Shown here: positions 41,919-55,400 of the stretch, in pieces
How the letters are laid out: every line of letters begins with the position of its first letter
Position numbering within the stretch: the first letter of the stretch is position 1
Assembly (NCBI GenBank): GCA_963924555.1
Contig: OZ004593.1
Span: 3,592,480-3,656,479, forward strand
Length of the DNA stretch: 64,000 bases
Source of the DNA: Crambe crambe
Taxonomy: Eukaryota > Porifera > Demospongiae > Poecilosclerida > Crambeidae
Reading direction: 5' to 3'
Notes under the pieces: generated by a model
Told to the model about the DNA's origin: nothing
Databases searched by the model: none
The model's input: only the letters and a program-made list of their open reading frames with translations
Position numbers and translations under genes: made by a program

Positions 41919-42150
41919 TGGTATCACAGTTTATTTTATCGCTGGGATATTCTGTCGCGGCGACAAAATATCCTAGGATATTCTGTCGCGAGCGACCTAA
42001 TCTCCTACGCCGCCAGGATATATTGTCGCTGCATTAATAAAGTAGCTATCGGAGAGGTTTATAGCTATATCTGATTTGCTCTCCTAGCAATGAAAATCTC
42101 CTAGATCTTTTCTACTACAGAGTTCCATATAGGCTGTGTCTACAGTCCCG
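41919..42150 (+). repeat. CCGGTGTCACAG-family terminal repeat at the outer edge of LARS2 block 2
   Basis: Mirror of 4,157-4,274. It starts 'ctggtatcacagtttatttt' right after 'gcaggtctagcat'. Family sequence continues to about 42,150 ('gtctacagtcccgg'). Confidence 0.8.
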
Positions 42151-42214
42151 GCGATGGGAGCGGTCCGTTCATGCCACTTCTTCACAGATTCAGACTGCAT
42201 GGAAAAAAAAAACA

Positions 42215-42405
42215 CTCTAATTTGGGAATCGAACGGCGGACCACACATTCAATAGCACGCAGTACTAACCATAGATATACGACACGTGTAATATATCTAT
42301 GTACTAACCGATGCGCTACAGTGCAAAATACCTAACTTCAAACCCTTTGGTTGCCTTAGGGAACCCTGCGCGAATAACGCTCGCTGCGCTCACTCCCTAA
42401 TATAT
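42215..42405 (-). mobile_element. tRNA-derived SINE with internal insertion
   Basis: Mirror of 3,780-3,990, with the same palindromic insertion near 42,275-42,305 ('catagatatacgacacgtgt'). Confidence 0.6.
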
Positions 42406-42407
42406 AG

Positions 42408-42515
42408 TCCCGGTATCACAGTTTACCGGTATTTTGTCGCTGGGAGATTCTGTCACGGCGAACGACCTAATCTCCTAGGATATTTCGTCCCCACCAGGAT
42501 ATATTGTCGCTGCAT
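42408..42515 (+). repeat. CCGGTGTCACAG-family terminal repeat, internally deleted
   Basis: It starts 'cccggtatcacagtttaccg' with the diagnostic extra 'accggta'. Part of the core between 'gtcacggcga' and 'acgacctaatctc' is missing compared with 23,701-23,835. Confidence 0.7.
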
Positions 42516-43019
42516 ATAAAGTAGCTATTAGAGAGGTGGTATAGCTATATCTGATTATACAAAGGCAATCACTCACCAACAAATTGCACTAGCAATAAAA
42601 AATCTAAGTCGTTTCTGTCTTAGTGATGAATTTCTTCTATAATGATATCTCCTAGGATATTTTTCACTAGTTATAGCTATATTTCTATGCTGTTCATAGG
42701 TGCATAGAAATCTCAAGCTTGTTAGCTATTCACCTATAGTTCGGTGTATTCGCTCATACTTGAAAGTAGCATGTTTTTTTTTTCTAGTGTCTTACTTAGC
42801 TAGAAAGTTGCAAGTGTACAGCGATGGAATATTTATAATCTATATTGATGTGAATGCATGATTGAGCTTGATACAAATCAGTATTGGAAAATATTCTAGA
42901 TAGCTACTCACGTGTAATAGCTAGCTAGCTAGAAACTATAGAGCAACATGACTCTTAGCTACTATAGAAAGTAAAAAGTTATAGTTTATATATATATACT
43001 GTTATAACATAGCTCAATA

Positions 43020-43260
43020 GCTAGCTACATATCGGGAATCGAACCCGAGACCACATGTTCAATAGTACACGGCACTAACTGATGCGATGCGCTATATTGG
43101 CAACGCTGCAAATATCCGTTTTAAAGCAATATTTATATTTCTAACCTCAAACTCTTTGGTTGCCTTAGGGAGCCCTTTGGGCAAGTGTTTCCTAGACACA
43201 ACAGTGCGTGAATAGTACGTCCCATACACCTAACGCTCGCTGCATTATAATACATAAGCC
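43020..43260 (-). mobile_element. tRNA-derived SINE
   Basis: Reverse orientation with an intact B box ('gggaatcgaacccgagacc' near 43,035) and A-box region ('ctaactgatgcgatgcgcta'). Mirror of 2,896-3,122. Confidence 0.6.
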
Positions 43261-43298
43261 AGCTTCGTTGGCCAATGTATTAGCTACTATTGTCCTGC

Positions 43299-44675
43299 CG
43301 GTGTCACAGTTTATTTTGTCGCTGGAAGATTCTGTCGCGGAGACAAAATATCCTAAGAAATTCTGTCGCGAGCGATCTAATCTCCTCGTCGCCGCCGGTA
43401 TATATTGTCGCTGCATATAAAGTAGCCATTGGAGAGGTTGTATAACTATATCTGATTATACAAAGACAATTGCAAACCAACAAATTGCCCTAGCAATAAA
43501 AAATCTCATAGGTCGTTTCTGTCTTAGTGATAAATCTCTTCCATAATGATATCTCTTTCACTAGTTATATTTCTATGATGTTTATAGGTGCATCAAAATC
43601 TCAAGCTTGTTAGCTATTCAGGAGCATGTCTTTTTTCTAGTGTCTTGCTTAGCTAGAAAGTTAATATTTTTGCAAGTGTACAGGGATGGAATATTTATAA
43701 TTGATGTAAATTAATGATTGAGCTTTATACAAATCAGTATTGGAAAATATTCTAGATAGCTACTTACGCATAATAGCTAGCTTGTCTCTTAGCTACTATA
43801 GAAAGTACAAAATTATAGTTCTTTATATATACTGCTATAACATGCTCAATAGCTATAGCTACATATATGACTACCTTATTGTGCATAGAGCTAGATAAGT
43901 AGCTAAATCCTGAGAGATTTCATTGTACCACAAGAGATTTTAATAATAGCTAGTTAGCAAGAGCTAAAATAGTGAGCAACAATCTTAGGAGATTGATGAG
44001 ATTTTGTCGCAGTTTCAATTATCGACCGCCATATATGAACGGACACTGCAGAGGACAGCCTGGACATTAATAAAATAAAATTCCACGATGGAAAGATAGG
44101 GCAAACGTGCATTAATTAAATACGAAGCGCGACAGAAAATCCATCACAAAAGAAACGTCCGAAGATCACTTAACATCGGGCAATCTCAATGTCATTGAAA
44201 ATTGGATATCAACTAAGCCTACAGACTAACTGGTAGCCCCAAGCTGCTACTACAGTCGTTCAACAATTCAACTTCCCAGCTGCAAACTGGGCGGAGCTAA
44301 TAAAATTTAAAATGAATAGGTCAGCAACTTGATATTCGGACTGCTAGATCTCTTGGCTGTTATTTTAGCATTTTTTAGTTGCAAAATAGTACATCCAACA
44401 TATTTATCTAGCGTATCTTTATTCTAAGATTCGTATCTAAGCTTTTGCCGTGTATTATCGCAGCTCAGCAGAATACACGGCCAAAACCTTAGCTTAGGCT
44501 AAATATGTCGGATGTGCTATTTCTTAACTTAAAAATTGCTAATGCTTTGTAATGGTCAGGAAGAGTCAATGGATCGTTCGCAGTCTGAATATCAAGTTGC
44601 TGACATATTCATTTTAAATTTTATTAGCTCCGCCCAGTTTGCAGCTGGGAAGTTGAATTGTTGAACGATTGTAGT
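43299..44675 (+). mobile_element. Inverted, truncated copy of the 535-2,854 element
   Basis: It starts 'ccggtgtcacagtttatttt' at about 43,297 and mirrors 2,854 leftwards. The foldback element occupies 44,013-44,675: its first arm begins 'tttcaattatcgaccgccat', and the second arm breaks off at 'gattgtagtagcag', where the SINE array starts. No gene. Confidence 0.7.
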
Positions 44676-44689
44676 AGCAGCGACAAGTA

Positions 44690-45245
44690 TAAATCGCTGC
44701 CCTATGATCCTGCAAGAGAGCGAGCACAGCGAGTGTTATGTGTATGGGACGTACTATTCATGCACTGTTGTGACTCCAAGGCTAGGCAACGCTCGCCAAG
44801 CTTGCAGTGCAGGCCCAAAGGGTTCTTAAGACAACCAGAGAGTGATAAGTATAACTCGCTGGCCTATGTATTATAAAGGCTCCTGCAAGGGAGCAAGCGC
44901 AGCGTGATCGAGGTGTATGGGACGTACTATTCACGCACTGTTGTGACTCCAAGGCTAACCCAGCTTGCAGTGCAGGTGACAAGTATAAATCGCTGGCCTA
45001 TGATTATAAAGGCTCCTACAAGGGAGCGAGCGCAGCGAGCGTTAGGTGTATGGGACGTACTATTCACGCACTGTTGTGATTCCAAGGCTATGCAACACTT
45101 GCCCAGCTTGCAATGCAGCCTAACCAGAGAGTAACAAGTATAAATATCGCTTTCAAACACATTTTTGCAGCATTGCTACAGTAGCATATTGGTTAGTGCC
45201 GTGCGTTTCGAAACCCCTGCTCATGGGTTCGAATCTGAATCAGAC
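44690..45245 (+). repeat. Tandem SINE-body array ending in a tRNA-like module
   Basis: Three head-to-tail copies of the SINE body, with 'gtgtatgggacgtactattc' at about 44,740, 44,911 and 45,047. Each is preceded by 'aggctcctgcaagggagc'-like sequence and followed by 'aagtataaatcgctggcct'. Only the last is followed by a tRNA-like end: 'gtagcatattggttagtgcc' (A box) and 'gggttcgaatctg' (B box) near 45,227. Short frames over the array are artefacts. Confidence 0.7.
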
Positions 45246-48125
45246 TATGGCACCACAGATCTTGCGCTCATGCGCATTTTGAAGGGGGCCTAATTTTACA
45301 GAGGGGAGCCCATTCTACCGTTATTTTGGGCACGGGGGGCCTAATATTATGGGGTGCCCAAAATTTTGTCACCGGCCCTGTGATAATTTATACCAGAGGA
45401 AACATATTGTCATCAAGCGGAGCTTTGAGGTAATACCGTTCCATTTGACTCTCCTGATCCCTTGACAATGCTCACCAATAAAGAAATCTACCAATGGAAG
45501 GCTCTTGGCCAGACTTCAAAAGAGTATTCCCTGGTCATACTAAGAAAGAAATAAATTATACATTTGACAAAGTTGGCAAGATTGTCCATTTTCAAGAAAT
45601 CTCCTGGAACTCCAGTTTATCACCTTAAACTCATTTCTCCTTTCTTTCGTCAAATACCCACCAGTTACCTGTCGCTGGCTTGTCTGTTCATGCACTATAA
45701 TATAATAGCTACAGTCACTAAGTATGTAATTCAGTTGAAAATTTCGGGGGAAAAAATGGTTCAATTGGAGCAGATAGCTTTAAATATGCTGTAAAGTAAT
45801 TCTACATCAGTTTTGCGTGTTTTCTATCTATGATTAAGTGCGCTCTTTCGCGTTCGCTAAATCTCTCGCGATATTAGAATTTTAAAGCTAGATACCATTC
45901 CTGTATTAGTATAGTATTATAAGAACTTGTTCAAATTCCATTTTCCACTCCTGCTATTGTACGGACTAGTCAATGGATTTTTATTTCATTCTCGATCAAT
46001 CATTTCCACATGCTCATTAGCGCACATACATGAATCGCTCACTATATTATCTTTATAAGGCTGTATACGTGCCAGCATTACAAACTGTACAGATACTTAC
46101 TCCATCAGCACTGGCCCTATCAGAATCATTCAGCTCATAAAAAATTACATAACTACAATTAACTTGTTTATAAGTAGGATCGCACCTTTTATAAAGAAAC
46201 TATTATCAAAAAGGTGATAAACTATCTTTAAACTGAACCTTTTTTTCAGACCGTAAAACTTAACATGTTATCTCTAATGTTATATGATGCTGAATTGCAT
46301 GAACAAGTCGTATCGTGTGACAAATTAAAGAAAAATTAATTTCGGAAAAGTAGGGATGGTTTGTTTGGTTCAAGAAAATTTAATAAAGAGAGTTAAATTT
46401 AGTCAAGTTAACCATCAACAATAAATTCGAAGGAAACATTTCCATACTCCTCCAAGTACATTTTGGCATGTGATCTGGCACAATTGCTGGTTTATCTGGA
46501 TCTGAATCGCTGGGCGCACAACCACAGCGATCGCTGGATAATATAGCGAAATCAATCAGCTTTGGATTTTCAAAACTACAGCTAGGCAACTATACTCAAA
46601 TTTAAGAATGTACAAACATAGATATAAAAATATAATGGCGATTATCATTAGTAGTCTGAGTATACTCGGTGGTTAAAATAATCTCAAATTAAAACTGAAT
46701 ATAAATCATGCCTAGCATCTTTCCAAGACCAACTGCTTGCCTTTTTATGCAAAGAGGAGCACCTTTTTTTCACGTAATCTCGCGTAGCAAAGTTTTAACA
46801 TGGGAAGGACAACTTTCACGCTAAGGGGACGTTATTCCGGGAGGACAATTCACTAGTGAGGGAGTGTACTCACTAGGTCACCGACTTTAAAATTTTCTAA
46901 GTCACTACTGCTGGCCGGTGGAATAGCACAACTTTTAGCTACCGTATAGTTAGAGGGATTTCGCGATTTCTCTTCTGACCGCGAATATTTAACCACGCGA
47001 ATCACGTGAGAAATTTGGCAAATCACTAGTCTAGTCTCGGACCAGCTAGAGTTGCGTCTAGTTCGTGTGTCCACAGTCTGCGGATAGACTTAGTCTCGCG
47101 CGCCAGACGTATCTTTTTGCGAGGAGGGGAAGGGAAAAATACGTCTGGTAACAATCTCCAGGTTTTCGTTCTTTCAAAGAATGTACATCATGTGAATCAT
47201 GGGATAATAATTTACCACAAGCGAGTGCGCACAAAATTAAAAATCAGTCTATAGCTAATAAAGCTAGCTGAGATCATAGATATATGAGCCGTACTCAGGC
47301 GTAGCAATACCGACTCAAACGCCAAGAAAGGTCTTGCAGTCCATAGCTAGCTATTCTGACCTACCAGTTGGAAGACACACAATGTTTCCCAAAACAAAGC
47401 TCTAAATCTTGCTTGCTTGATAGCCCAACTTGTTGGCAGCAGCAGAGGTTGCTGCAATGACAGAACTCTCTGAGTAGAGACACTTACAGCTAGCCAGATA
47501 ATTGCTCATGAGCCACGCGCACGCGCGCGTTATTGAATTTTTGTGGTGGCAACAACATTCTGTCGTATGTCAAGAAAACCTGGCAATTGTTACCTTTTTT
47601 CTTCCCCCTCCCTCGCAAAAAAAAAAAAAAGAAGTGCAGCTGGCTAGCGAGACTAGGATAGACTCACCTCGCTGTATGTAGTCTAGTATATCTATGGTCT
47701 GATGAGCTCGAGGCGGCAGAACATCTATCATCATCGCTACGCAGCCACGGCAAAAGGATCACTACACAATGTAACGCTTCACTAACTACGGCACTCCAGA
47801 TATCGTTTTAAATTTAACCTGTCTAAAAGTAGTCTCAAACGAAAGATGGCCTAGACTTGCATGTTTTATCTAGCTAGCTAGGTGTTTGTGCACGGCCAGC
47901 TGGCTTCTGCCAGGTTTTTTTCAAAATCTAAACAGCGAATGATTTCCCCCGCGAAATAGACAAAAAGGTCTAATCGCGAAACTTTCGCCCCTCGAAATAT
48001 ATGGTATTGAATTTTCCGTACACCACGGTTTTATGGCTGAATATCTAACTTTAGCGCATTAGTTGAAGCCTTGTAGTCTATATTAGTCAAAGTTCCAAAC
48101 TTGTTCAGAATTTTGTTAAAGGATC
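45246..48125. other. Gene-poor stretch
   Basis: No recognisable gene. At 45,285-45,380 there is a G-rich fragment ending 'ccaaaattttgtcaccggcc', reminiscent of the GGTGTCA-type ends. Around 46,945-47,000 and 47,940-48,010 there are 'tttcgcga'-rich stretches that look like decayed short repeats. The pair 'cgccagacgtatctttttgcg' (about 47,101) and 'ccctcgcaaaaaaa' plus 'gcgagactaggatagactc' (about 47,612-47,666) suggests a third degenerate inverted-repeat element. Two 69-73-codon minus frames (46,589-46,380 and 47,074-46,853) match nothing I know. Confidence 0.4.
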
Positions 48126-48635
48126 ATAGTTTTGATCTATATGGAAAGAAATTTTTTGGGTTCAATAATGACATGACTCACTGAAACTGCTCCTATATAG
48201 AAAATTGTTCTGTCGCTTTGTTCCGGATTTCCTGTACAGGGTCATATATAAACTTTGTATCCCTTTTAAGAATTTTTAAATTGCAATCACGAGCCGTTTT
48301 CGTATGCTTAAATGTGAACTTTAAAATTATCTATCAATTTTAAATAGAGGAACCAAGGCCGAGTGTATTTTCGGTATCGCTTAGAATTTACAGTAAACTA
48401 GATGTTCGCTCACAACCAAAAAATTCATTTTGTGCGATTTGCCTACGCACGATTGCGCACTAGAAGTTAAACTAGAAAAACGATTTGAAATTAAATCTTG
48501 AGTGATTATGATCGCATGGTGTATGAAATGTGGTATAAGTACTATAAAATTTAAAACAGTCTATTTTACCATATGAATAATTGTGTCACTCGAAGCAGAG
48601 GCCATTGACCATTGTTACACTGGAATATTAAAAAT
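48126..48635. repeat. Right copy of the flanking direct duplication
   Basis: Collinear with 1-530, with substitutions and small indels. Examples are 'gatctatatggaaagaaatt' and 'atgaataattgtgtcactcg'. Homology ends near 48,640, after which the sequence is single-copy in the window. Confidence 0.8.
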
Positions 48636-49092
48636 TCTAGGCAATAGTTTGCGATCACGTTTGTACGCGTGAAAAGTTAAATATGATATATCAATACTAT
48701 GTGTGGAATATGAAAAGAAATTTTAAAAAGTAGAAATTTTAAGCAAGATTTTAAAATTAAAAATATCTTTAAGTTAAAAATCACTTTAAGGTTTAATTAT
48801 AAATTATGCTGGTAAAGTCGGAACATTATATCTTTAAACTTGTCTATTTTCTTAGAATTATTGAACAAGATCTAGGCTTAATCCATTGATTAAGAAATCA
48901 AACTTTATTCACGCTTTCTACATTTGAAAAAAGTTCGAAAGGCAGAAAATTGTAAAACATCAGTCAAGACAAAAGTAAACTTCACTAAAACGTTAATAGT
49001 GTTTGATTTCTACCCTCGACTGTCATATTTAAAGCGCAATCGCGAGCGATAAATATTAAAAATTTCATCGTATTAATAGAGCAGGCTCATAG

Positions 49093-49435
49093 TTGTGCAA
49101 AATTACTCCGAGGATTTATGACTTTGTCGACGTAATCCGTACGAAGGTTGCTCCTTTTGTTCATGTGCCCGAATATTGGACAGGCGAAATTGTCTATACG
49201 AAGAACGGTGGCAACCGCCTCGCTACCTGGCTTCGTCCAATACTCTTATTCTTAAGCAAGTATCGAATTCAGGTCTGTGTATGTTTAATAATGAAATTCT
49301 CGAACATTAACTACCAGTTACTATGCAATGGATCAATTTAAAGCCAGGCTTATAGGAAACGGCGGTGCTTCTGAGACCGCTGAACAAAAAGAAAAAACTC
49401 AGAAAACGAAGGATAAGGCAACTCAAACATACTGA
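49093..49435 (+). CDS. Possible small two-exon gene, unrecognised
   Basis: Composition turns less AT-rich and codon-like. The first piece, about 49,093-49,270, reads ITPRIYDFVDVIRTKVAPFV and WLRPILLFLSKYRIQ after an 'atag' acceptor-like site. The second, about 49,315-49,435, reads YYAMDQFKARLIGNGGASET and ends in a charged Lys/Thr-rich tail (stop TGA near 49,433). I could not match the splice phases with confidence, and no family is recognised. It might be 5' sequence of the CRAT-like gene, but it does not resemble the CRAT N-terminus. Confidence 0.3.
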
Positions 49436-49473
49436 ACCAGCTTCACTATTTAATTTCTGCAACTGTGTAACAG

Positions 49474-52400
49474 TGAAGCTCATGTTCCTGAAGTACATCA
49501 CAATACAGTCCTGTGCATGGAACAGTACGACTTTTCGAGCAAGTGCAGAATCCCATCCAAGACCATGGATCATATGAGAATCACTCCCAGCACTGAGTCA
49601 AGGCACATCGTCATCACCAGGAATGGACACGTATGTCATCCTTTCATTGATTGTAGCTAGCTATTCCTATAGGAGCAGTTATGCATTGATCCACATGATT
49701 TGTGGTGTAAAGAATGCTTGGATCTAGATCTTGTAGACCTTTATCCAAACCAGAAGTCCTACCTCACTATTATGCATGAAGGTCATGCTGTGATAGTTTG
49801 TTTTATTCCGTAGTTTTACAAACTTGACGTGATGTACGAGTGTCCTGATGCAACCCTGATGTCAATTCCTCCTGATCACCTCATGAAAGAGCTGCTTGGT
49901 ATCTTACAGGCAGCCCCAGAGACGTGTGAACACCCTGTAGGAGCCCCGACATCTGGACGGAGAGAAGACTGGCACAACACCAGAGAGAAACTCTTGTTGG
50001 GATAAAAAAGGCTGAGGCCCCTAAAATATTTTTAACTCATACAAAAGACTTTCCATCCCTTCTTTGGTGGGCTGCATGCTTCACCAAAATTAGTGTTTGG
50101 GAGTCTTCATCAGCTTCATATGTCCCCCTGTGGTTCACCATTTTTCCTAGTTGCAGGTCTATTTTGTATGATAGCTGTATTCATGTTCAGTTCCCGACAT
50201 GTATCACTACAGCTCATTCTCTTTTGTAGATCCCGTTAACAGATCTTCTTTAGAAGTCATTGAGACAGCTATGTTTATTTGTTCCTTGGATAAATCAGTT
50301 TCTTATATGGATGGTTTCAAAGAGTCCAATTTCAATCACTTGGATAAGCGTAAAACATTATTTCACCACAATCTCCTCCATGGTTGTGGATCAAAACAGA
50401 ATGGATACAATAGGTGGTATGATAGCAGTGGCCAGGTTTGTAAGCATCTTACTGATTAATCAATATCGTAAGCACTAAAAAATTCCAATGTGTGTAGGAT
50501 AACTTTTAAGAATCCATGCAGCCAATTTAGTTTTAATCTATAATTATTTCTTTAGTAACCAAACAGATTAGTTAGTTATTACACCAAAAAATTAATATAC
50601 AAACGTAAAGCGGAGCTATTTCGAACGGTGGGTAATTCTGTATTGTTCAAATAATTTTCTAAGACTTCTGAGCTCAATATTGGAGGATACAATCTACTAT
50701 AAATCTTTCAAAATAGAGCTCATAAGCTCGAGGAGTTTTGAAAATATTTGACCCACCCCGCCATTCGAAATTGCCCCGCTTTGCCTTACATGTTATTTGA
50801 CAAAAACTAGCTTTATAATAATTTTTAGCAATTCTTTTTAAGGCTAGCAATGATTATCATTAGACAATGGTTGGAAAAGATGGAATGGTTGGAGGTATAA
50901 CAGATCATGTGAGTACTGATGGAACATTTTTTGTTTTTCTCTCTTCATTCATCTGATAACTAGTGACTGTTCTTTCACTCCATATAGCTAAAATTTCGAT
51001 ATTCTTGCTGAACCATCTCCAGTTTCAGAATCAGTACTCAATTCATTCCAACCACTGAAATGGAACATCTCCTCAGAAGTGGCCAATGATATTGAACTCG
51101 CAATAGATAATATGGACAGGTAATTAATTTTTATGACTCCTATAAAAAAATTTTTTTTCTTTACTGGAATATGTAGCATGTGTAATAATAATGCTGGCTG
51201 GATAATAATATGCATTCTTCCATTCATTCGTTTTTAGGCTATCAGCTGATGTTGATATATACACTGCCACTTTCACAGAATTTGGTAGCAATTTTACCAA
51301 AACCTTGAAGATCCCTTTTGATGGTTTCTTCCAGATGGCATTGCTGCTCTCCTATTACAAGCAAGTCGCATAATGACCACACCACGATTTTCCATGTCAA
51401 ACTAATAATAGTCTATGCACTCCAAACTTCTACACTACCATCATATTGAACCAAATTCTCAGCCATATTCATTGAAGGACACCATTTTGCAGATATAAAT
51501 GATTTGGTCCACATTTTTTTAAAGCTAGACTGTAACTGGTAATTACCTTTCTTATCACATGAGAATGTTGCTATAGCTTAATGTATATGGAACTATGACA
51601 TCAGACTGTGGAATAAAATGCTTTCCTTACAGGTCATTATACTAACAAACATAATATTCAGAATGTACCTTGTTCATATAATTATACATACAAGGAATTT
51701 TGATCACTTTTCAGATTACACAAGAAGATAGCTCCAATACATGAACCTGCTACACTACGTGGGTTTCATCATGGAAGGCTCATTCCCATTCATACTGTAA
51801 TAAACGAAGCCTATAAATTTATGAAGGTTATGCAAGATTCTACTGCATCAGTGAATAGCTACAGTAACTAGCTATTGTTACTATGCTACCATAGAGGGTG
51901 TATATACATCTTTTTTATCCCAATAAAACCAGGGTAGCTAGCTAAATAGAGTTCAACTGATTGTGTTAGGTATAATTATTCTATCAAAGAAAAGCAATGT
52001 TGTGGCCGGCACTATTATGCCAGTAAATCTACTTCACCATTAAAATAACTTTTAATGGTGAAGTAGCATAATAGTGCTGCCACAACATTGCTTTTCTTTC
52101 GTAACTAAGAGCTGGAGTAAGTAACTATGGACTGACCAATGGAATCATGTGCCCTGGGGATAAGGTAGACCTGTTAATTATGGCCAAATACACAACTCAG
52201 TTTGTCCCCTAGTTCATTGGCCATAATCACCTGACTATCATGACTATTACAAGTTTTCACATGTACATGGGCTCACTCATTTATCTTGTTTTTGTTTTTT
52301 TATAGAATGCAGAAAAGATTGGTGCCCTTTTTGAAGCCTTTAAAGTACATGTACGAAATATTTCAGAAGTAAGTCATGATGACAAACTAAATTAGTACTA

Positions 52401-55400
52401 ATATCTAGCAAGTCCTTTAGACTCAAAAGTGTCCTCCCCCTCATCTACACCATGCATTCCAGTGTTATCTAGACCATGTGTAGGCTATTGACTTTAAAGG
52501 TGTCTTGTCTTAATCTCTTCGACTATTCTATTGATGTTATTTTAGGCACATCAAGGACAGATTTTTCAAACACATTTTTTTTGGACTACTGATGATGGCT
52601 CAGAAAAATATGTTGGAAATTTCAGAGATTTTCAAAGATGATGCATACATAAAAACTTGTTCTCAGTGGCTCATCCTTTCTGGCCAGGTTAGCACCATTT
52701 TCATCCCCACACTAGTATACCTGTAAATTACTTTTTTTTTCATCGCTAATTTTTCAATAACCAACCAAATAGAATTGATTGTACCAACTAGTCTAGCTAT
52801 AATAAAAATGAAAATTTCGCTATTTAGTGTTAATTCAGGTTAAATTAGAGCATGGTGGCCTTTATTATATTCAGCCCCCATGACATTCCATGTGGCCACA
52901 TAGATGAGCCAAATTCAAGTGGTTAGCTACTCCAGTCGTGTTTCTTTGTGTGTGTGTTTGCTGTTTCTCTGGGGAAGATAAAACGGCAAATATGACTGCC
53001 ATTGTTGTCACGGACAAGTTGAAGCAAGCATAATCAATTTGAGTTTCAGTAAGAATAACTACTGAGAGTCTGTGAATTTGGAATAGTATGCCTGAAGTGA
53101 CATGTGAAAAGAGTTACAATCAGCAGTACGTGAAAAATGTTAGTGCAGTGTGAAGAATATTATAAGTGGCAGGCTTAAGAAGATCTTAGATGTGTCTTGT
53201 ACATGTGGTTCAATTTTTAGTGATCTAGACAGTTTAAACAATGTGTTTGTGAAAAATCAGACCAATTGAGAAGCTGTATTAGTTATGAACCTATTTGTGT
53301 TTATGGTGTGACCACAGATGTTGGACAATTCTGACTGCAGTGATCTTCCACTATGTCAACAAGACCTCTATTAATTTTTATACAACTAATGTCACTTTCC
53401 CCTTTTAGTTATCCGCACCTTGTTGGATTTTAACACTATCGTAATCAGTAGTATCTACACTGTTCTAGGCTGTTAGTACTAGCCCATAATACTAGGGCAA
53501 TGTTCAACATTCAGTTGACAGCGAGCGAGCAAGCAAGTATTCTTCAACGATTTTCATTTGCTGTTGAGTATCTGTAGCAATGTGCAGCATTTGATTGTGA
53601 GCAATTAAAGTAGCTGATAGGCTTCAGTGCTTGATATTGTTAAGAGTCATGTAAGTGGTGGCAGGCAGCTGCATACATGCTTACCTCAAAGCACTTAGAT
53701 AAGCCTAGTGCCTACAAGCCGCTTAGATAAGCCTCTTGTCAGTCTTGTGCCTGCTGCCCAAAAGGCTGTAGAAATGTTGAGCTGATAGTTCATTTGTGCT
53801 TTGCTGTTGTGTTATGTAGCTAAGTGGCAGGCAGCTGCATGCATAGAAAGCTAAGTACTTACCACAAAGCACTTGGATATGTCTAATGCCTACAATCCAT
53901 TTAGATAAGCCTAGCCCTACTATCCACCATGCTATATACAAAGCGATGTAGAAATCAATCAAGCAATTGCAACTGGAGCATGCGCATAAATGCACGCGCA
54001 GGGGCGTGGGGCATTTTGGAGTGTAGACCTAGATATTATATATATATTTAAAATTTCAATGAGTCATGACCTGAGAGTCAGCTCACTCGCTTCGCTCGCT
54101 CGCTGCAATTAAACTATCCTTCGCTCGCTCGCTGCAATTAAACTATCATAAGTGGGTCAAATTCAAAATCAGCCCATTTTTTGCCGTCTGAATATTGATT
54201 ACCCTATAGTGCCTTAAGTTCAGGTTTGTATTGCAGTGGTATTTGAAGCTTGACTTCTATAAATGTAGACAAAGATAGGGGAAGGATGGAACTTCCTGTC
54301 TTTCAACTTTGACAATCGTACCTAGAAAACTCTGCCGTGAACTGGTACCCGTCTGAAATATATTTTTGTCTGATTATTGGACAACTCCTTTAATGATGTA
54401 TATGAATTAACAGCCACAGTAAGGATTCTGAATCGTCTTTTGATACCTAAATTGTAGGTACCAGATGCCAAAAAAAGTGTCTGGTAATTGATCCATCTGA
54501 TAATTGATCACTTACTCTATTGTTGGAAGAGGTTGACGCACAAGGTGATTCTGGGTGGTCAGCATTAATGAACGCAACTAAAGAAGGACACAAGGAACTT
54601 TTATTAAGGAGTGGAGCCACAACAGACTTACAGGAAAAATTTGGAAGATCTGCATTAATAATTGCAATTGAACAAAATTGAAATGAAATGGCAAGTTGGT
54701 TGCTTGAAAAGGGTGCTGCAGTCAACTTAGTGCAGAATGATGGATCATCAGCATTGACGAGTTCAAGTGCAAATGGGAATGTCGAAATATTTGGTGCTCA
54801 GATAGATGTGTGTTCAAAAGGAGACCTATCAACCGCTTGGTATGCAGCTATACAGAATAAGAGCAAAGCACTCAAAGTACTATTGGAAAATGGTGCTCAG
54901 GTCGATCTACTATTTAACAGAAATGGATTCTCTCCTTTGATATCAGCAAAGCTGGATACGCTGGTGGTTGATGTACTACTGGGCTGTGGCGCTATTAAAT
55001 ATCAACTTGCAGGATAAAAGATGGGTGGAGTGCTTTATTGCTTGCCAGTAGACAGGGACATACGGAAGTGGTCAACTTGCTTCTTGATAGCATGCTCAAA
55101 CTGACCTGCAGGAAAATGAAGGGAAGTCGGCTATATTCCTTGCATGTGAAGAAGAGCACATAACATGGAGTGTATAGCATTATTTGTTCTTCAGTTTTGC
55201 CACAAAAGTCAGTTTACACTACATAATATGGTCAATGTTAATCACATCTATTAGTACCTTTTTATGATAAATTGATGTTTGCACGAACAAGAATGGCATG
55301 AGAGTTATCAAAGAAACAAGACTCCTCTGCTGCCTTGACTGTCAATTTTCCAACGATTAATAGCATCATTGTAATGCTAAGCCCCAAACCCCTCTTCTCT

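Noticed and set aside
45000..45160. Frames with SQQCVNSTSHTPNARCA-like peptides seen in several places
   Set aside because: They are reading frames through the SINE body, so they recur wherever the repeat does.
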